A DNA stretch of 64,000 nt from Lachnospiraceae bacterium (GTDB taxonomy: Bacteria; Bacillota; Clostridia; Lachnospirales; Lachnospiraceae), in the NCBI GenBank assembly GCA_017938285.1, contig JAGBBW010000093.1, forward strand, positions 1-64,000, written 5' to 3'. Positions 53,007 through 62,284 of this stretch are shown piece after piece. The position numbers were made by a program, and so were the translations under genes. Positions within the stretch are counted from its first letter, which is position 1. Every line of letters begins with the position of its first letter. The notes beneath the pieces were generated by a model that had not been told where the DNA came from, did not search any database, and worked only from the letters and a program-made list of their open reading frames with translations.

Positions 53007-53900
53007 ATGGTAACAAGAAGGAAACGCAGGAAAAAGCATACGTTTTTCGTCATTGCCCTTCCCATCGTTCTGCTAATGGCATATTTTGCGGTTAATCCGG
53101 ACCATTGGTACCGGCTGACCGCCGGTTCGGAGCGGCAGAGAATTTCTGTGAAAGAGACTAAGGCTTCCATGGAGGAGCGTTCTCTTGCTGATATGCAGAC
53201 CGATGAAAGTGTCCAGTTTAACCAGAGTCTGATGCTGATTAACACAGAGTATATGCTGTCGGAGGACTTTGTAGCGGAAACCGGAGAATACAAGGATTCC
53301 GGTGTGGACATGAATATATGTATCCTGGAGGCATATAGTGCCTTAGCTGCGGCAGTAAAGGAAGAAACCGGGGATAAGCTTTATATATCCAGTGGAATCC
53401 GGGACAAAGAGCATCAACAGAGACTTTATGAGGAGGATCCAAAGACCGCCACGATACCCGGTGCCAGTGAACATGAGACCGGGCTATGTATGGACGTTTA
53501 TGTAACATATTACGCCGGTGACGGTTTTTTAAAATCAGAAGCGGGACAGTTTGTAAACTACAGTTGTGATGAGTATGGATTTATCATTCGTTACCCATCC
53601 TACGGGGAGAAGGAAACTGGTATCCGTTTTGAGCCGTGGCATATCCGCTATGTGGGATTTCCGCATTCGGAAATCATTTATAACAATAAACTGACGATGG
53701 AGGAGTATATCTTTTCTTTAAAAGAAGGTGTCTGTTATGAAGCGGCAGGATATCTGATTACAAGACAGCGTCCGGTGGACGGCAAAGTATATGTACCGGA
53801 GGGTTGTGATAGTTATGTGGTGTCACCGGATAATACGGGATGTTATATTATTACCGGAAAGAAGACGGTGGCGACAATTAAATATCTGGAAACGGCATAG
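53007..53900 (+). CDS. VanY-like D-alanyl-D-alanine carboxypeptidase
   Basis: A 297-residue membrane-anchored enzyme: N-terminal basic stretch and helix (12-30), then the VanY/DacB zinc peptidase domain with SGIRDKEHQQ, SEHETGLCMD (His156 and Asp163 as zinc ligands) and FEPWHIRY (Glu209 and His212). All catalytic residues are present. It trims the terminal D-Ala of peptidoglycan precursors. A C-terminal beta domain of about 60 residues follows. GGAGGA lies 12 bases before the ATG. It comes after the ABC operon by 180 bp. Confidence 0.93.
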   Translation: MVTRRKRRKKHTFFVIALPIVLLMAYFAVNPDHWYRLTAGSERQRISVKETKASMEERSLADMQTDESVQFNQSLMLINTEYMLSEDFVAETGEYKDSGVDMNICILEAYSALAAAVKEETGDKLYISSGIRDKEHQQRLYEEDPKTATIPGASEHETGLCMDVYVTYYAGDGFLKSEAGQFVNYSCDEYGFIIRYPSYGEKETGIRFEPWHIRYVGFPHSEIIYNNKLTMEEYIFSLKEGVCYEAAGYLITRQRPVDGKVYVPEGCDSYVVSPDNTGCYIITGKKTVATIKYLETA

Positions 53901-53948
53901 AAAAGCGGCTGTAGAATATCTGGAAAAGATATTTTGCAGCTGCTTTTT
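53901..53948 (+). terminator. Terminator of the carboxypeptidase gene
   Basis: AAAAGCGGCTG (53901-53911) pairs with CAGCTGCTTTT (53937-53947, one G-U), with an inner AGAATATCT/AGATATTTT stem. Confidence 0.7.
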
Positions 53949-53974
53949 CAAAAAGCGGAAGAAAAAATAAAAAA

Positions 53975-54073
53975 GTAGTGAGGAAAATGTGTGTAAAGTA
54001 ATAAAAAGTCATGAGAAAAATGTGAATAAAACAACGAAAAGTCATGAGGAAAATGTGAATAAAGCGTTGAAAA
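53975..54073 (+). repeat. Three tandem copies of a 33-bp repeat
   Basis: Units begin at 53975, 54008 and 54041, each of the form GTcATGAGgAAAATGTGaa... and ending AAAA. The period is exactly 33 bp; units 2 and 3 are nearly identical, unit 1 more diverged. No spacers, so not CRISPR. It lies 47 bp upstream of the ATPase gene. Confidence 0.85.
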
Positions 54074-54120
54074 TCCGCATAAAATAAGATATACTTGGAA
54101 ATGAAGGGAAGTGGCGGAAG

Positions 54121-55410
54121 ATGTACAGAAAACTAATCGAAGAATTAAAGGTATGGAAGAGTTCAAAAAATAGAAAACCAATGATTATCCGGGGAGCCAG
54201 ACAGGTTGGGAAAACCTGGATTATGAAAGAATTTGGAAGAACCTGTTATGAAAAATGTCTTTATGTTTCCATGGATGAAAATGAAATTATGGAGGGCGTG
54301 TTCCGGGATGCGTTTGATATTGACCGGATTATGCTGGCATTGGAAGTGGAAGCTGGATTTAAAATAGATCCGGAAAAGACACTGATTATTTTTGACGAAA
54401 TTCAGGAAATTCCCCGGGCGTTGAAAGCGCTAAAATATTTTTATGAGAATGCACCACAGTATCATATTGTCTGTGCCGGGTCTCTTCTTGGAGTGGCTCT
54501 GCATGAGGGAACTTCCTTTCCAGTAGGAAAAGTAGATTTTTGTGATTTATATCCTCTGGACTTTTCAGAGTTTTTGCAGGCCTGTGGACAGGAGGCTCTG
54601 GCTGAACTACTGGAAAAGAAGGAACAGAGTCTGATTACCAGCTTTAAGACCCGCTATATTGATTATTTAAAGTATTATTATTATGTTGGTGGGATGCCGG
54701 AGGCAGTAAAGAATTTTGTGGAAGAGAAGGATTTTAAAAAGGTTCGCAAAATACAGGATAAACTGCTGGCAGCCTATGAGAATGATTTTTCCAGGCATGC
54801 TCCGGCTGAAATTGTAACCCGGATTAAAATGTTGTGGAATTCCATTCCGGCACAACTGGCAAAAGAAAATAAAAAATTTATTTACGGAATCATCAGAGAA
54901 GGAGCAAGGGCCAGGGAGTATGAGGTGGCAATTACATGGCTTATGGATTGTGGTTTGGTTCATAAGGTGAACCGGGTAAGTAAGCCAGATTTTCCGCTGC
55001 GGGCATATCAGGATATGTCAATATTTAAGTTGTTTGTTCTGGACGTCGGATTACTGGGGGCTATGACACGGTTGGATGCGAAGGTGATTTTGGAAGAAAG
55101 CAGGATGTTCGAGGAGTTTAAGGGGGCTTTGACGGAACAATATGTGTTTCAGCAGTTGAAAGTAAATCCCGAAAATGATATTTTTTATTGGTCATCGGAT
55201 ACCGCCACAGGGGAGCTGGACTTTCTTGTTCAAAGGGAGAGCCGGATTATCCCGCTGGAAGTAAAGGCGAAGGAGAATTTACAGGCAAAAAGTTTAAAGG
55301 TTTTTTGTGAGAAATATCCAGACTGTATGGGGGTACGGACGTCTATGTCGGATTACCGGGAGCAGGAGTGGATGATAAATGTTCCATTGTATCAGATTGG
55401 AGTGTTTTAA
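54121..55410 (+). CDS. AAA_14 / DUF4143 ATPase
   Basis: A 429-residue ATPase: Walker A GARQVGKT (residues 25-32), Walker B LIIFDEIQE (about 89-97), sensor VCAGSLLGVALHE, and a C-terminal DUF4143 region ending with a PD-(D/E)XK-like patch (SSDTATGELDFLVQRESRIIPLEVKAKENLQAKSL), where D, E and K are conserved. Such genes occur in many copies in gut Firmicutes and Bacteroidetes; the role is unknown, perhaps DNA-related. It is preceded by the 33-bp repeats. Confidence 0.9.
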   Translation: MYRKLIEELKVWKSSKNRKPMIIRGARQVGKTWIMKEFGRTCYEKCLYVSMDENEIMEGVFRDAFDIDRIMLALEVEAGFKIDPEKTLIIFDEIQEIPRALKALKYFYENAPQYHIVCAGSLLGVALHEGTSFPVGKVDFCDLYPLDFSEFLQACGQEALAELLEKKEQSLITSFKTRYIDYLKYYYYVGGMPEAVKNFVEEKDFKKVRKIQDKLLAAYENDFSRHAPAEIVTRIKMLWNSIPAQLAKENKKFIYGIIREGARAREYEVAITWLMDCGLVHKVNRVSKPDFPLRAYQDMSIFKLFVLDVGLLGAMTRLDAKVILEESRMFEEFKGALTEQYVFQQLKVNPENDIFYWSSDTATGELDFLVQRESRIIPLEVKAKENLQAKSLKVFCEKYPDCMGVRTSMSDYREQEWMINVPLYQIGVF

Positions 55411-55443
55411 AAAAGTTAAAACGATATAAAAGGGTGAATCATT

Positions 55444-55472
55444 GTAACTATGAAGCAAGGCGGAATAGTTAC
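55444..55472. repeat. Short inverted repeat resembling the ends of the 1299-1483 element
   Basis: GTAACTATG...GAATAGTTAC: the ends match GTAACTAT/ATAGTTAC of the 185-bp element but enclose only about 10 bp. It could be a deletion derivative or the empty terminal repeats. Confidence 0.4.
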
Positions 55473-55488
55473 GAATTATAATGAAAAG

Positions 55489-55527
55489 TGGCTGCCGCAA
55501 AAGTAAAAATGTTTTTTGCGGCAGCCA
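55489..55527. terminator. Hairpin terminator between the ATPase and GH127 genes
   Basis: TGGCTGCCGCAAAA (55489-55502) and TTTTGCGGCAGCCA (55514-55527) are perfect complements between two convergent genes. Confidence 0.8.
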
Positions 55528-55547
55528 TTATTATGTGGGAAAACAGT

Positions 55548-58500
55548 TTATTTCTTTTTCTTCTTCAGGAAATAAGTCACAACTCCCACGATGGCACCAA
55601 GTAAAACTGCACCGCCAATTATCCAAGGGAAGGAGGAAACGCTGTCAGCAGAAGTATCTGCATCTGCCGGAGTATCGGTATTCTCTGAGGAGGTGTCAGG
55701 GGTTTCTGTCGGAGCAGTGGTATCTTCTGCACCGGAAGTATTGTTATCCGCTGGGGCTTCCGAAGGTTTTGCCGGAGTTTCTGTTGGCTCTGGTACTTCC
55801 GTAGGAACCGGTGTGGCAGTAGGCTCCGGTGTAGGAGTTACCACCTGGTCTTCCGGCAGATAAATCTTAATGTAACACAGGTTCAGACACAGGGTTGCGG
55901 TAGGGGAGGTGATGTTTAAGTCTAGCACACCATCCGTTACCTGAACTTCTGCGGTCACTGCTTTATTCACGGCAACGTTTTTCAGTACCTGATGTCCCTC
56001 TAAGGAAACAATCGGGTTCCTGGAACAGTTCCATGGGTCGGTGAAGTAAAGTTCTACGGTGTAGAGGCCTTCCGGCACTTCAAAGCTGTAGTTTAAGTTT
56101 CTGGCAATGCCGTTTTCATACTGGTTCTTGGTGTAACGGTTAGTTGCCGTCTTTGCGCTGGTGTCGGAAAGGGCTGCATTAGTCTCGAAGGTCCAGGTGT
56201 TGTCGGTAAACACGGTGTTTGTCATACCTGCATTGTTTGCGGTGCCGTTGCGGAGCGGGGAAGAGATGGTATCCACGATACCCCACTTCTTTCCGGTAAC
56301 AGGGTCAATGCTGTAAATCTGCTCGGTTACTCCGTTGTAAATACCAAATAAATCGCCTTCGGACAGGGTGGTGACATCGTAGTCGCCGCAGTTGACGAAG
56401 TATGCCAGGGTGGTGTCCATATCAGTGCGGCTGGTGACCGGCTGTTCAATAGAAACCGTATAAGTCTGGCTGGTTTCATGGTCTTCCGCGTAAACGGTGT
56501 ACTCCAGAGTGAGAAAGTTGGACATGGTCATGTCAATAGTACAGGTGTCACGCACCACGGAACCGTTGACACGCACATAACCAAAAGTATCTGCTGGTAT
56601 AGCGGTTAATGTCAGGGTTTCCACGGTTTCCGGAAGAACCAGATGGTAAGAGGTTCCCTCCTGGGTCAGTTCTCCTGCATCTGCAGTCAGGGAGAATCCG
56701 GTATTTGTTGTATAAGCCTTTGTCATGTATAAATAGTTACAGATTCTTGCAGAAGCTTCCTCGCTACCGCTGGTAAAGGTTACATTAACAGTATAAGCAT
56801 CCTTTCCGGTGGTTGGGTGTTTATCGCCAAGGGCAGTGGCTGCCTTTGCCAGAACATCCTTTGTTACAGGAATGCGGATGGTGTATTCTGCTTCTGTATC
56901 GTTATAGGAAAGGACTTCATTAAAAACGATTTCTTCGCCAACTAAAATCTGCAGGGATTTACCGTTGTCTTCCTTCTTTAAGGTCAGTTCCAAAGCATTA
57001 TCCACATCCGGGTCCGCATACATGGTGTAGACGAAGGAGCCTCCGGCGTTGGCGTAGCGGCTGGTTCCCTCTCCGGTGGCACCGGTAGAACCGGTTCCCA
57101 GTTCAGTCATGTTGTGGAGGGAGTCATTTTCGTACTGGCCGTAGCCCGGCTGTACGGTATCCAGCAGGGCAGCCGCAAAACGGTTGTCTTCTTTTTCTCT
57201 TAAATAGCGGCTGACATTGAAGGCACCGGAATTACTCTCATAGTTAAAGTAAATGCCGTAACGCTCCGTGTGCTGGCTGTAGTGAGGAACGAAGATTAAG
57301 TTGGCGTCCGTTCCTTCCAAAGTCCATTCTGATTTGCCTTCGGTCTTCACCAGGTTTTCATTGATGTTTGCCATAAAGTCAGCAACAGAAACGCTGAGAA
57401 CGGAAACAGTGTCGCTGCCGTTACTGATATATTCTTCCTCAATGAGCTTTGCTGCAGGGATTAATACGCTGACGCCGGTGTAGGTGGTAGTCATGTTGGT
57501 GGAGCCAAGCTTTGCAGAGAGTACGATTGGGCCGTACTTGAATGCAAATACGGAATCGTTGTCCGGCAGACCGTGGACGGTAATGTCCATTGGAAGGGTA
57601 AGTTCCACGGTATCACCGTTTTTAAGGCCACTTACGACAGCATAATGTTCCGTGTAATTCACGCTGGCAGCGCTGGAGGCTGCATCAGCAGTAGTTACAG
57701 TAACAACAGCTTCCCCGGCCAACCAGTCCGGCAGACGGAAGGAAAGACTGTCAGCAATTTCTGCACTGCCATCCAGACTGTTTACCAAAACAGTAACCTT
57801 GTCGCTGGCAGGAATGTCTGCTGTCATGGTAAGCTTCATATTCTTTGTTTCATCGGTCAGCACAGAACTTACATACTGGCTGATAACGATGGTATCCTCG
57901 CCGGAATAATAAATGGCATTGCCCAGCTTTGTGAAGTTTTCCATGCCGCTGCCGGTACAGCACCAGAAGCTGCCGGTGGCAGTGGTGTACACTTTAAAGT
58001 AACCTGTTGCCATTGGCTGGAAATAGGTGGTCATGCCGTTCTCCGGATTCTGGGAGGAGAGGATAGTGTTATAAAAGGTGTTTTCGTAGTAGTTTAAGTA
58101 GCTGGTATCGCCGGTTGCCATATAAAGTGCCTTGGCGAATTTCAGCATGTTGTAGGCATTACAGGTTTCGCAGTTACAGTTGGTACGCTCCGCATCCAGA
58201 ATGTTGTCTGCGCCGAAATGCTCCCATTCACTGTTGTCGCCGGTAACGTAGGTATGACGCTCTAATACCATGGTGAAGAAATTCCGGGCATAGGTCAGGT
58301 AGTCGGAAGCGTCTACCACCTCACCGTTAATGGTTTTTCCATGGGTGGTAAGGTAGCGGTTCAGCGCACCAATAAACTTTGGAATGGTGGTATTGGCATG
58401 ACGGTTGTTCAGGATATCTTTGGAGCCTTTGCTTACGGCAAGGAACAGGTTGTCATCGTCGAAGCTGTGGGCAGCCATGGCGTACTTATCTTCTCCGGTA

Positions 58501-59861
58501 ACCGCGTACAATTCATATAAGCAGTCGTTCATACCGCCGTATTCGATGTTTAATACGGTGCGGCGTGTGGAGTCGGACCAGTTAGAGGTACGGTTGTATA
58601 CCCAGTCACCCAGCCCTCTGGCAACTTCCAGGGCGGTTTCATTTCCGGTATACTTGTAAACATCAATGACACCGGCAATAATCTTATGCATGGTGTACCA
58701 TGGCACCCATGCTTCGGAGGTAATGTTGGTCTTGTTGCTTTCTACATTGTCAAACTGGAGCTCAATATTACTTTTATTGTAGATGGTGGCGCCAAAAATA
58801 AAGCCGGTGCCGGTGGCGTCCTGACATTCCTTTAAGCTGGCAATGATATAATCCAGGCGTTCGGTAAGCTCTGCGTCTCTGGCATCCTCAGAAGGCAGGG
58901 TTGCAACAGCCTGAGCCACTGCGGTCAGGTAATGTCCCAGTGTGTGGCCGCCAATCAGGGAGCTTTCCCATCCGGTGTAACGCTTGGCGCCCTTCATATC
59001 CAGACCGGCAGTTTCACGGAAGCCAGCCAGCAGGCGGTCTGCATCTAAAGATAAGAGATATTCGATGTCCTTGTCCTCAGCGTTGGTGAGGTAAGCATCG
59101 GTGACATCCACTTTGTCCAGAGGATAGGACTGATAGGTCGAAAAGGCTGTCATGGCAGTTTCTTCTATCGTTTCATTTTCTGCACCGGTGGAAGCACCTG
59201 GCAGGTAAATTTTAATGTAAGCGAGGTTGATACAGGCGCTCTCGGAAGTGATGTGGATATCCAGGGAACCGTCAGCAACGGCAACCTCTGTTTTAGTTTC
59301 TGTCATGGTGAGAATGTCGGAAACAACGGTAGTTTCCTCAAAGGTCGCTGTTGGAGCAGAGGACACACCCCAAGGGTCTGCGAAAAACAGCTCTACGGTG
59401 TAGGTGTCATTGGGAACTTCAAAGCTGTAATCCAGAACGCGGGGCATTCCGTTTTCAAACTGGTTTTTCGTATAGCGGCTGGACTCTGTTTTGTCCACAC
59501 CATCTCCGGTCATCCATTCGTTTGGCCAGGTATTATCCGTGTAAGCGGCATTTTTCATCAGTGCGTTGGTGGAAGTACCGTTTTTCAGCGGGTCGGAAAT
59601 GGTGTCAACGATACCCCATTTCTTTCCGGTGCCTGGGTCTTCACTGTAAGCCTGGTCGGTGACCGTGTTGTAAATACCGAACTTGTCTTCACCGGAGAGG
59701 GTGCTGACGTCAAAGTCACCACAGTCCACAAAATAGGCCAGACTGGAATCTGTGTTGTCCTCTGCCGCAAATACACCGGTAAGTGGTGCAGCCAGAAGCT
59801 GTGCGGTCAGGATGGCAGCCATGGCAAGGGCACCGGCAGCGTGTGATTTTTTCTTTTTCAT
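55548..59861 (-). CDS. Large surface GH127 glycosidase (beta-L-arabinofuranosidase family) with duplicated accessory domains
   Basis: A 1437-residue exported protein. Signal peptide (1-33, ending GVFA-AEDN); an accessory domain (about 40-215, LAYFVDCGDFDVSTLSG...KKWGIVDTIS); the GH127 (DUF1680) catalytic (alpha/alpha)6 barrel with Glu565 and Cys567 in NCETCNAYNML and Cys634-Cys635 in FWCCTGSGMENF, the zinc-thiolate set expected for this family; further beta domains; a second copy of the accessory domain near the C-terminus (LAYFVNCGDYDVTTLSE...KKWGIVDTIS); a PTPT-rich linker; and a membrane helix ending KKKKK. There is no LPxTG, so it is held by the C-terminal helix. The ATG at 59861 follows CAGGAGG. 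Substrate inferred as arabinofuranosides. Confidence 0.88.
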   Translation of the reverse strand: MKKKKSHAAGALAMAAILTAQLLAAPLTGVFAAEDNTDSSLAYFVDCGDFDVSTLSGEDKFGIYNTVTDQAYSEDPGTGKKWGIVDTISDPLKNGTSTNALMKNAAYTDNTWPNEWMTGDGVDKTESSRYTKNQFENGMPRVLDYSFEVPNDTYTVELFFADPWGVSSAPTATFEETTVVSDILTMTETKTEVAVADGSLDIHITSESACINLAYIKIYLPGASTGAENETIEETAMTAFSTYQSYPLDKVDVTDAYLTNAEDKDIEYLLSLDADRLLAGFRETAGLDMKGAKRYTGWESSLIGGHTLGHYLTAVAQAVATLPSEDARDAELTERLDYIIASLKECQDATGTGFIFGATIYNKSNIELQFDNVESNKTNITSEAWVPWYTMHKIIAGVIDVYKYTGNETALEVARGLGDWVYNRTSNWSDSTRRTVLNIEYGGMNDCLYELYAVTGEDKYAMAAHSFDDDNLFLAVSKGSKDILNNRHANTTIPKFIGALNRYLTTHGKTINGEVVDASDYLTYARNFFTMVLERHTYVTGDNSEWEHFGADNILDAERTNCNCETCNAYNMLKFAKALYMATGDTSYLNYYENTFYNTILSSQNPENGMTTYFQPMATGYFKVYTTATGSFWCCTGSGMENFTKLGNAIYYSGEDTIVISQYVSSVLTDETKNMKLTMTADIPASDKVTVLVNSLDGSAEIADSLSFRLPDWLAGEAVVTVTTADAASSAASVNYTEHYAVVSGLKNGDTVELTLPMDITVHGLPDNDSVFAFKYGPIVLSAKLGSTNMTTTYTGVSVLIPAAKLIEEEYISNGSDTVSVLSVSVADFMANINENLVKTEGKSEWTLEGTDANLIFVPHYSQHTERYGIYFNYESNSGAFNVSRYLREKEDNRFAAALLDTVQPGYGQYENDSLHNMTELGTGSTGATGEGTSRYANAGGSFVYTMYADPDVDNALELTLKKEDNGKSLQILVGEEIVFNEVLSYNDTEAEYTIRIPVTKDVLAKAATALGDKHPTTGKDAYTVNVTFTSGSEEASARICNYLYMTKAYTTNTGFSLTADAGELTQEGTSYHLVLPETVETLTLTAIPADTFGYVRVNGSVVRDTCTIDMTMSNFLTLEYTVYAEDHETSQTYTVSIEQPVTSRTDMDTTLAYFVNCGDYDVTTLSEGDLFGIYNGVTEQIYSIDPVTGKKWGIVDTISSPLRNGTANNAGMTNTVFTDNTWTFETNAALSDTSAKTATNRYTKNQYENGIARNLNYSFEVPEGLYTVELYFTDPWNCSRNPIVSLEGHQVLKNVAVNKAVTAEVQVTDGVLDLNITSPTATLCLNLCYIKIYLPEDQVVTPTPEPTATPVPTEVPEPTETPAKPSEAPADNNTSGAEDTTAPTETPDTSSENTDTPADADTSADSVSSFPWIIGGAVLLGAIVGVVTYFLKKKKK

Positions 59862-59882
59862 GTGTGTAAACCTCCTGATTTC

Positions 59883-59917
59883 CACCAGTAACTTTTTGGT
59901 CTGTGTACAAAAAGACT
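59883..59917 (-). promoter_or_regulatory. Leader hairpin of the GH127 gene
   Basis: ACCAGTaacTTTTTG and CAAAAAgACTGGT pair across about 9 bases in the 5' untranslated region, followed by the ribosome site. A weak minus-strand TATACT sits at 59945-59950. It may stabilise the long mRNA. Confidence 0.4.
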
Positions 59918-59993
59918 GGTGACTGAATAATTTTCCTGAGGTCAGTATAGCATAAGGACAGGTGTAAAAACGATATGAAAAGGTTAGTTTTGG

Positions 59994-60022
59994 TTGAATT
60001 TTGTTAGAAAAAAGCGTATAGT
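59994..60022 (+). promoter_or_regulatory. Promoter of the 60068 gene
   Basis: TTGAAT (59994-59999), 17-bp spacer, TATAGT (60017-60022), 45 bp before the ATG. Confidence 0.6.
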
Positions 60023-60067
60023 AGTAGAAAGATGAGAACAGAAATAGTATTGGAAACGGAGGTTATT

Positions 60068-60712
60068 ATGCATAAGGTACAAATAACAGATAGAACAAAA
60101 TTAAATAAAATTGCGGCTTATTATATGGAAGATGCCGCAAAACTTTATGAACACTGGCGTGATACGGAGGAAAACGAAGAGCGGATTGAGCGTATGCGCT
60201 ATGCTCTCCGTGGAGAAAAAGTGGCAGATCTTGGACTGACATGTGAAGAAGCTCCATTAGTAACCGAGGTGGAGTTAAAAATCGGTGCAAAGCAGGATTT
60301 TTCCATGGAGCGGAGCTGGCTGGTGCTGCATAATACCAAGGGGCATGAGGGCAGATATTATGTGGCCTCCCTTTTGGCAAAGGTACGCTGGGCAGTCTGT
60401 GGGGACAGGTTTTTAAAACTGGGTTCCTTTGTGGCAAATGGTATCTGTAAGGAAAATATGTATGCAGAGGGTGGTTTTGAGCAGGTGACCTGTTGTGGAA
60501 ATCCGGTGCTGGACCATTACAGCAGTTCCATTGTACCATTGGTATCAGAATTTGAAGATGATTTTTCAAGGGAAAAAATTACGATGTTAGGTTATAAGGT
60601 TCTTGGAGAATTTTCTACCATGGATGAGGTGAATGCTGATATTGCAAAGCAGCGGCTGACGGATGACGAGGTAGAACAATTACTGCATGATATTCCGGGA
60701 GAACTTGGTTAA
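60068..60712 (+). CDS. Hypothetical protein
   Basis: A 214-residue soluble protein with no signal peptide or known family. The N-terminal half is helical and charged (ITDRTKLNKIAAYYMEDAAKLYEHWRDTEENEERIERMRY), the second half has strands (RSWLVLHNTKGHEGRYYVASLLAKVRW) and a CC pair (QVTCCGNPVLDHY). GGAGG lies upstream of ATG 60068; an earlier frame start is rejected. It is a single gene with promoter and terminator. Confidence 0.65.
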   Translation: MHKVQITDRTKLNKIAAYYMEDAAKLYEHWRDTEENEERIERMRYALRGEKVADLGLTCEEAPLVTEVELKIGAKQDFSMERSWLVLHNTKGHEGRYYVASLLAKVRWAVCGDRFLKLGSFVANGICKENMYAEGGFEQVTCCGNPVLDHYSSSIVPLVSEFEDDFSREKITMLGYKVLGEFSTMDEVNADIAKQRLTDDEVEQLLHDIPGELG

Positions 60713-60759
60713 TCCGGACGGACAAATTTGAAAAGTGTAGAAGCTGATGGGGATTAGAG

Positions 60760-60806
60760 AGAGCTGCCGCTTAAGAGTGAAAATTCTGAATGCGGCAGCT
60801 CTTTCT
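60760..60806 (+). terminator. Terminator of the 60068 gene
   Basis: AGAGCTGCCGC (60760-60770) and GCGGCAGCTCT (60792-60802) with TTCT following; it also lies after the minus-strand oadG-like gene. Confidence 0.75.
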
Positions 60807-60843
60807 GTGATAAGTGTTCCGTTAATAAACGGTCAAAGGATGT

Positions 60844-61005
60844 TTATTCATTTTCGGTGGCTTCCGGTGCATCCGGCTGCTTCTTTGGAGCTCCTGCCTT
60901 ATTCAGCAGACTGATACAACCTACAATAATCAGTGTCACAACAAAAATGGCAAGCCATCCTTTCAGTGCATAGGGAACTGTTAATAAAAATAAATCTACG
61001 TTCAT
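60844..61005 (-). CDS. Small OadG-like membrane subunit
   Basis: A 53-residue protein with ATG at 61003-61005 (GGAGACG upstream) and TAA at 60844-60846. It has one transmembrane helix (about residues 13-35, LKGWLAIFVVTLIIVGCISLL) and a Pro/Glu-rich hydrophilic tail, the layout of the gamma or small subunit of Na+-pumping decarboxylases. It directly follows the beta-subunit gene (15 bp), which supports the call; sequence identity alone would not. Confidence 0.6.
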   Translation of the reverse strand: MNVDLFLLTVPYALKGWLAIFVVTLIIVGCISLLNKAGAPKKQPDAPEATENE

Positions 61006-61020
61006 CTGACGTCTCCTTTC

Positions 61021-62175
61021 TTATGGCAGCATTGCAATGATTTCCGGAACAATCTTTAAGATTAAACCACCGGCAATAACGGAAGCAATCTGACCGGATA
61101 CGTTGGCACCAATGGAGTGCATGAGCAGGAAGTTCTGGTTATCCTCTTCCAGACCCATCTTATGTACCACACGGGCGGACATCGGGAAGGCAGAGATTCC
61201 GGCTGCACCAATCATTGGGTTTACCTTCTTCCTGGAGAAGAGGTTTAAGAACTTGGCGAAAAATACACCGCCTACGGTATCGAACACGAATGCTACAAGA
61301 CCAAGTGCCAGGATGAGGATGGTCTCCTTGTTTAAGAACATGTCAGCCTGCATCTTGGTGGAAACGGTAATACCAAGGAAAATGGTAACTAAATTTGCAA
61401 GGGCGTTCTGGGCTGTTTCGGAAAGGGAATTTAAAACGCCGCATTCACGAATCAGGTTACCAAACATTAAGAAACCAATCAGGGCAACGGCACGAGGTGC
61501 AACGATACCTGTGATGATGGTAACAAGGATTGGGAATAAAATTTTGGTTGCCTTGCTGACGTTGGCTGGCTTGTATTCCATGCGGATTAAACGTTCCTTT
61601 TTTGTGGTGCAGAGCTTGATAATCGGTGGCTGCACGATTGGAACGAGAGCCATGTAGGAGTAGGCCGCTACAATGATGGCACCAATATAATTGGATTCAA
61701 AAAAGTTGGCTACGAAGATGGAAGTAGGGCCGTCTGCCGCACCAATAATGGCGATGGAAGCTGCGTCCTTTAAATCAAAGCCAAGTAAGGTTGCCATTCC
61801 CAGAGTAAAGAAAATACCAAACTGGGCAGCAGCACCAAACAGCATGAGTTTTGGGTTGGAGAGCAGCGGACCAAAGTCAATCATGGCACCGATGCCGATA
61901 AACAATAGCAATGGAAACAGTTCGTTGGCAATACCTGCATTGAATAAAACATCAATCGGGCCGATTTCAGCGATGCCGTCATAAATCTGGGTAACTGCAC
62001 CAGACAATGGCAGGTTGACTAAAATTGCGCCAAAACCCATTGGCAGTAAAAGAGTTGGTTCCATTTCCTTTTTGATGGCAAGGTAAATGAGAACACCACC
62101 GATAATCCACATGATTATCATTTTGATAAAGCTTTCTGCCGGAATTCCCAGCAGATGGTCGTATAAGACTTCCAT
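61021..62175 (-). CDS. Na+-translocating decarboxylase subunit beta (OadB/GcdB/MmdB type)
   Basis: A 384-residue membrane protein of nine or so helices. The conserved segment AASIAIIGAADGPTSIFVAN with its catalytic Asp and the C-terminal GAAGISAFPMSARVVHKMGLEEDNQNFLLMHSIGANVSGQIASVIAGG are typical of this family. It uses decarboxylation of a carboxybiotin to pump Na+ outward. The ATG at 62173-62175 has AGGAGGACT upstream; the longer frame is rejected. The alpha subunit and biotin carrier are not in this window. Substrate (oxaloacetate, glutaconyl- or methylmalonyl-CoA) undetermined. Confidence 0.93.
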   Translation of the reverse strand: MEVLYDHLLGIPAESFIKMIIMWIIGGVLIYLAIKKEMEPTLLLPMGFGAILVNLPLSGAVTQIYDGIAEIGPIDVLFNAGIANELFPLLLFIGIGAMIDFGPLLSNPKLMLFGAAAQFGIFFTLGMATLLGFDLKDAASIAIIGAADGPTSIFVANFFESNYIGAIIVAAYSYMALVPIVQPPIIKLCTTKKERLIRMEYKPANVSKATKILFPILVTIITGIVAPRAVALIGFLMFGNLIRECGVLNSLSETAQNALANLVTIFLGITVSTKMQADMFLNKETILILALGLVAFVFDTVGGVFFAKFLNLFSRKKVNPMIGAAGISAFPMSARVVHKMGLEEDNQNFLLMHSIGANVSGQIASVIAGGLILKIVPEIIAMLP

Positions 62176-62284
62176 AGAGTCCTCCTTTTTGTATAAATTA
62201 TTTATAGGCTTTACCAGACCATATTCCGGATGAACGGAAGTATCGGGGTAAAGCAGATAAATCAGCAGTAATGTTTTTTGGAAA

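Noticed and set aside
53975..54073. Possible CRISPR array
   Set aside because: Units are directly joined without spacers and only three occur; no cas genes nearby.
57573..58097. 174-codon plus-strand frame
   Set aside because: Antisense to the GH127 catalytic domain, whose zinc-binding residues are read in the other strand.
59253..59846. 197-codon plus-strand frame
   Set aside because: Antisense to the GH127 signal peptide and first accessory domain.
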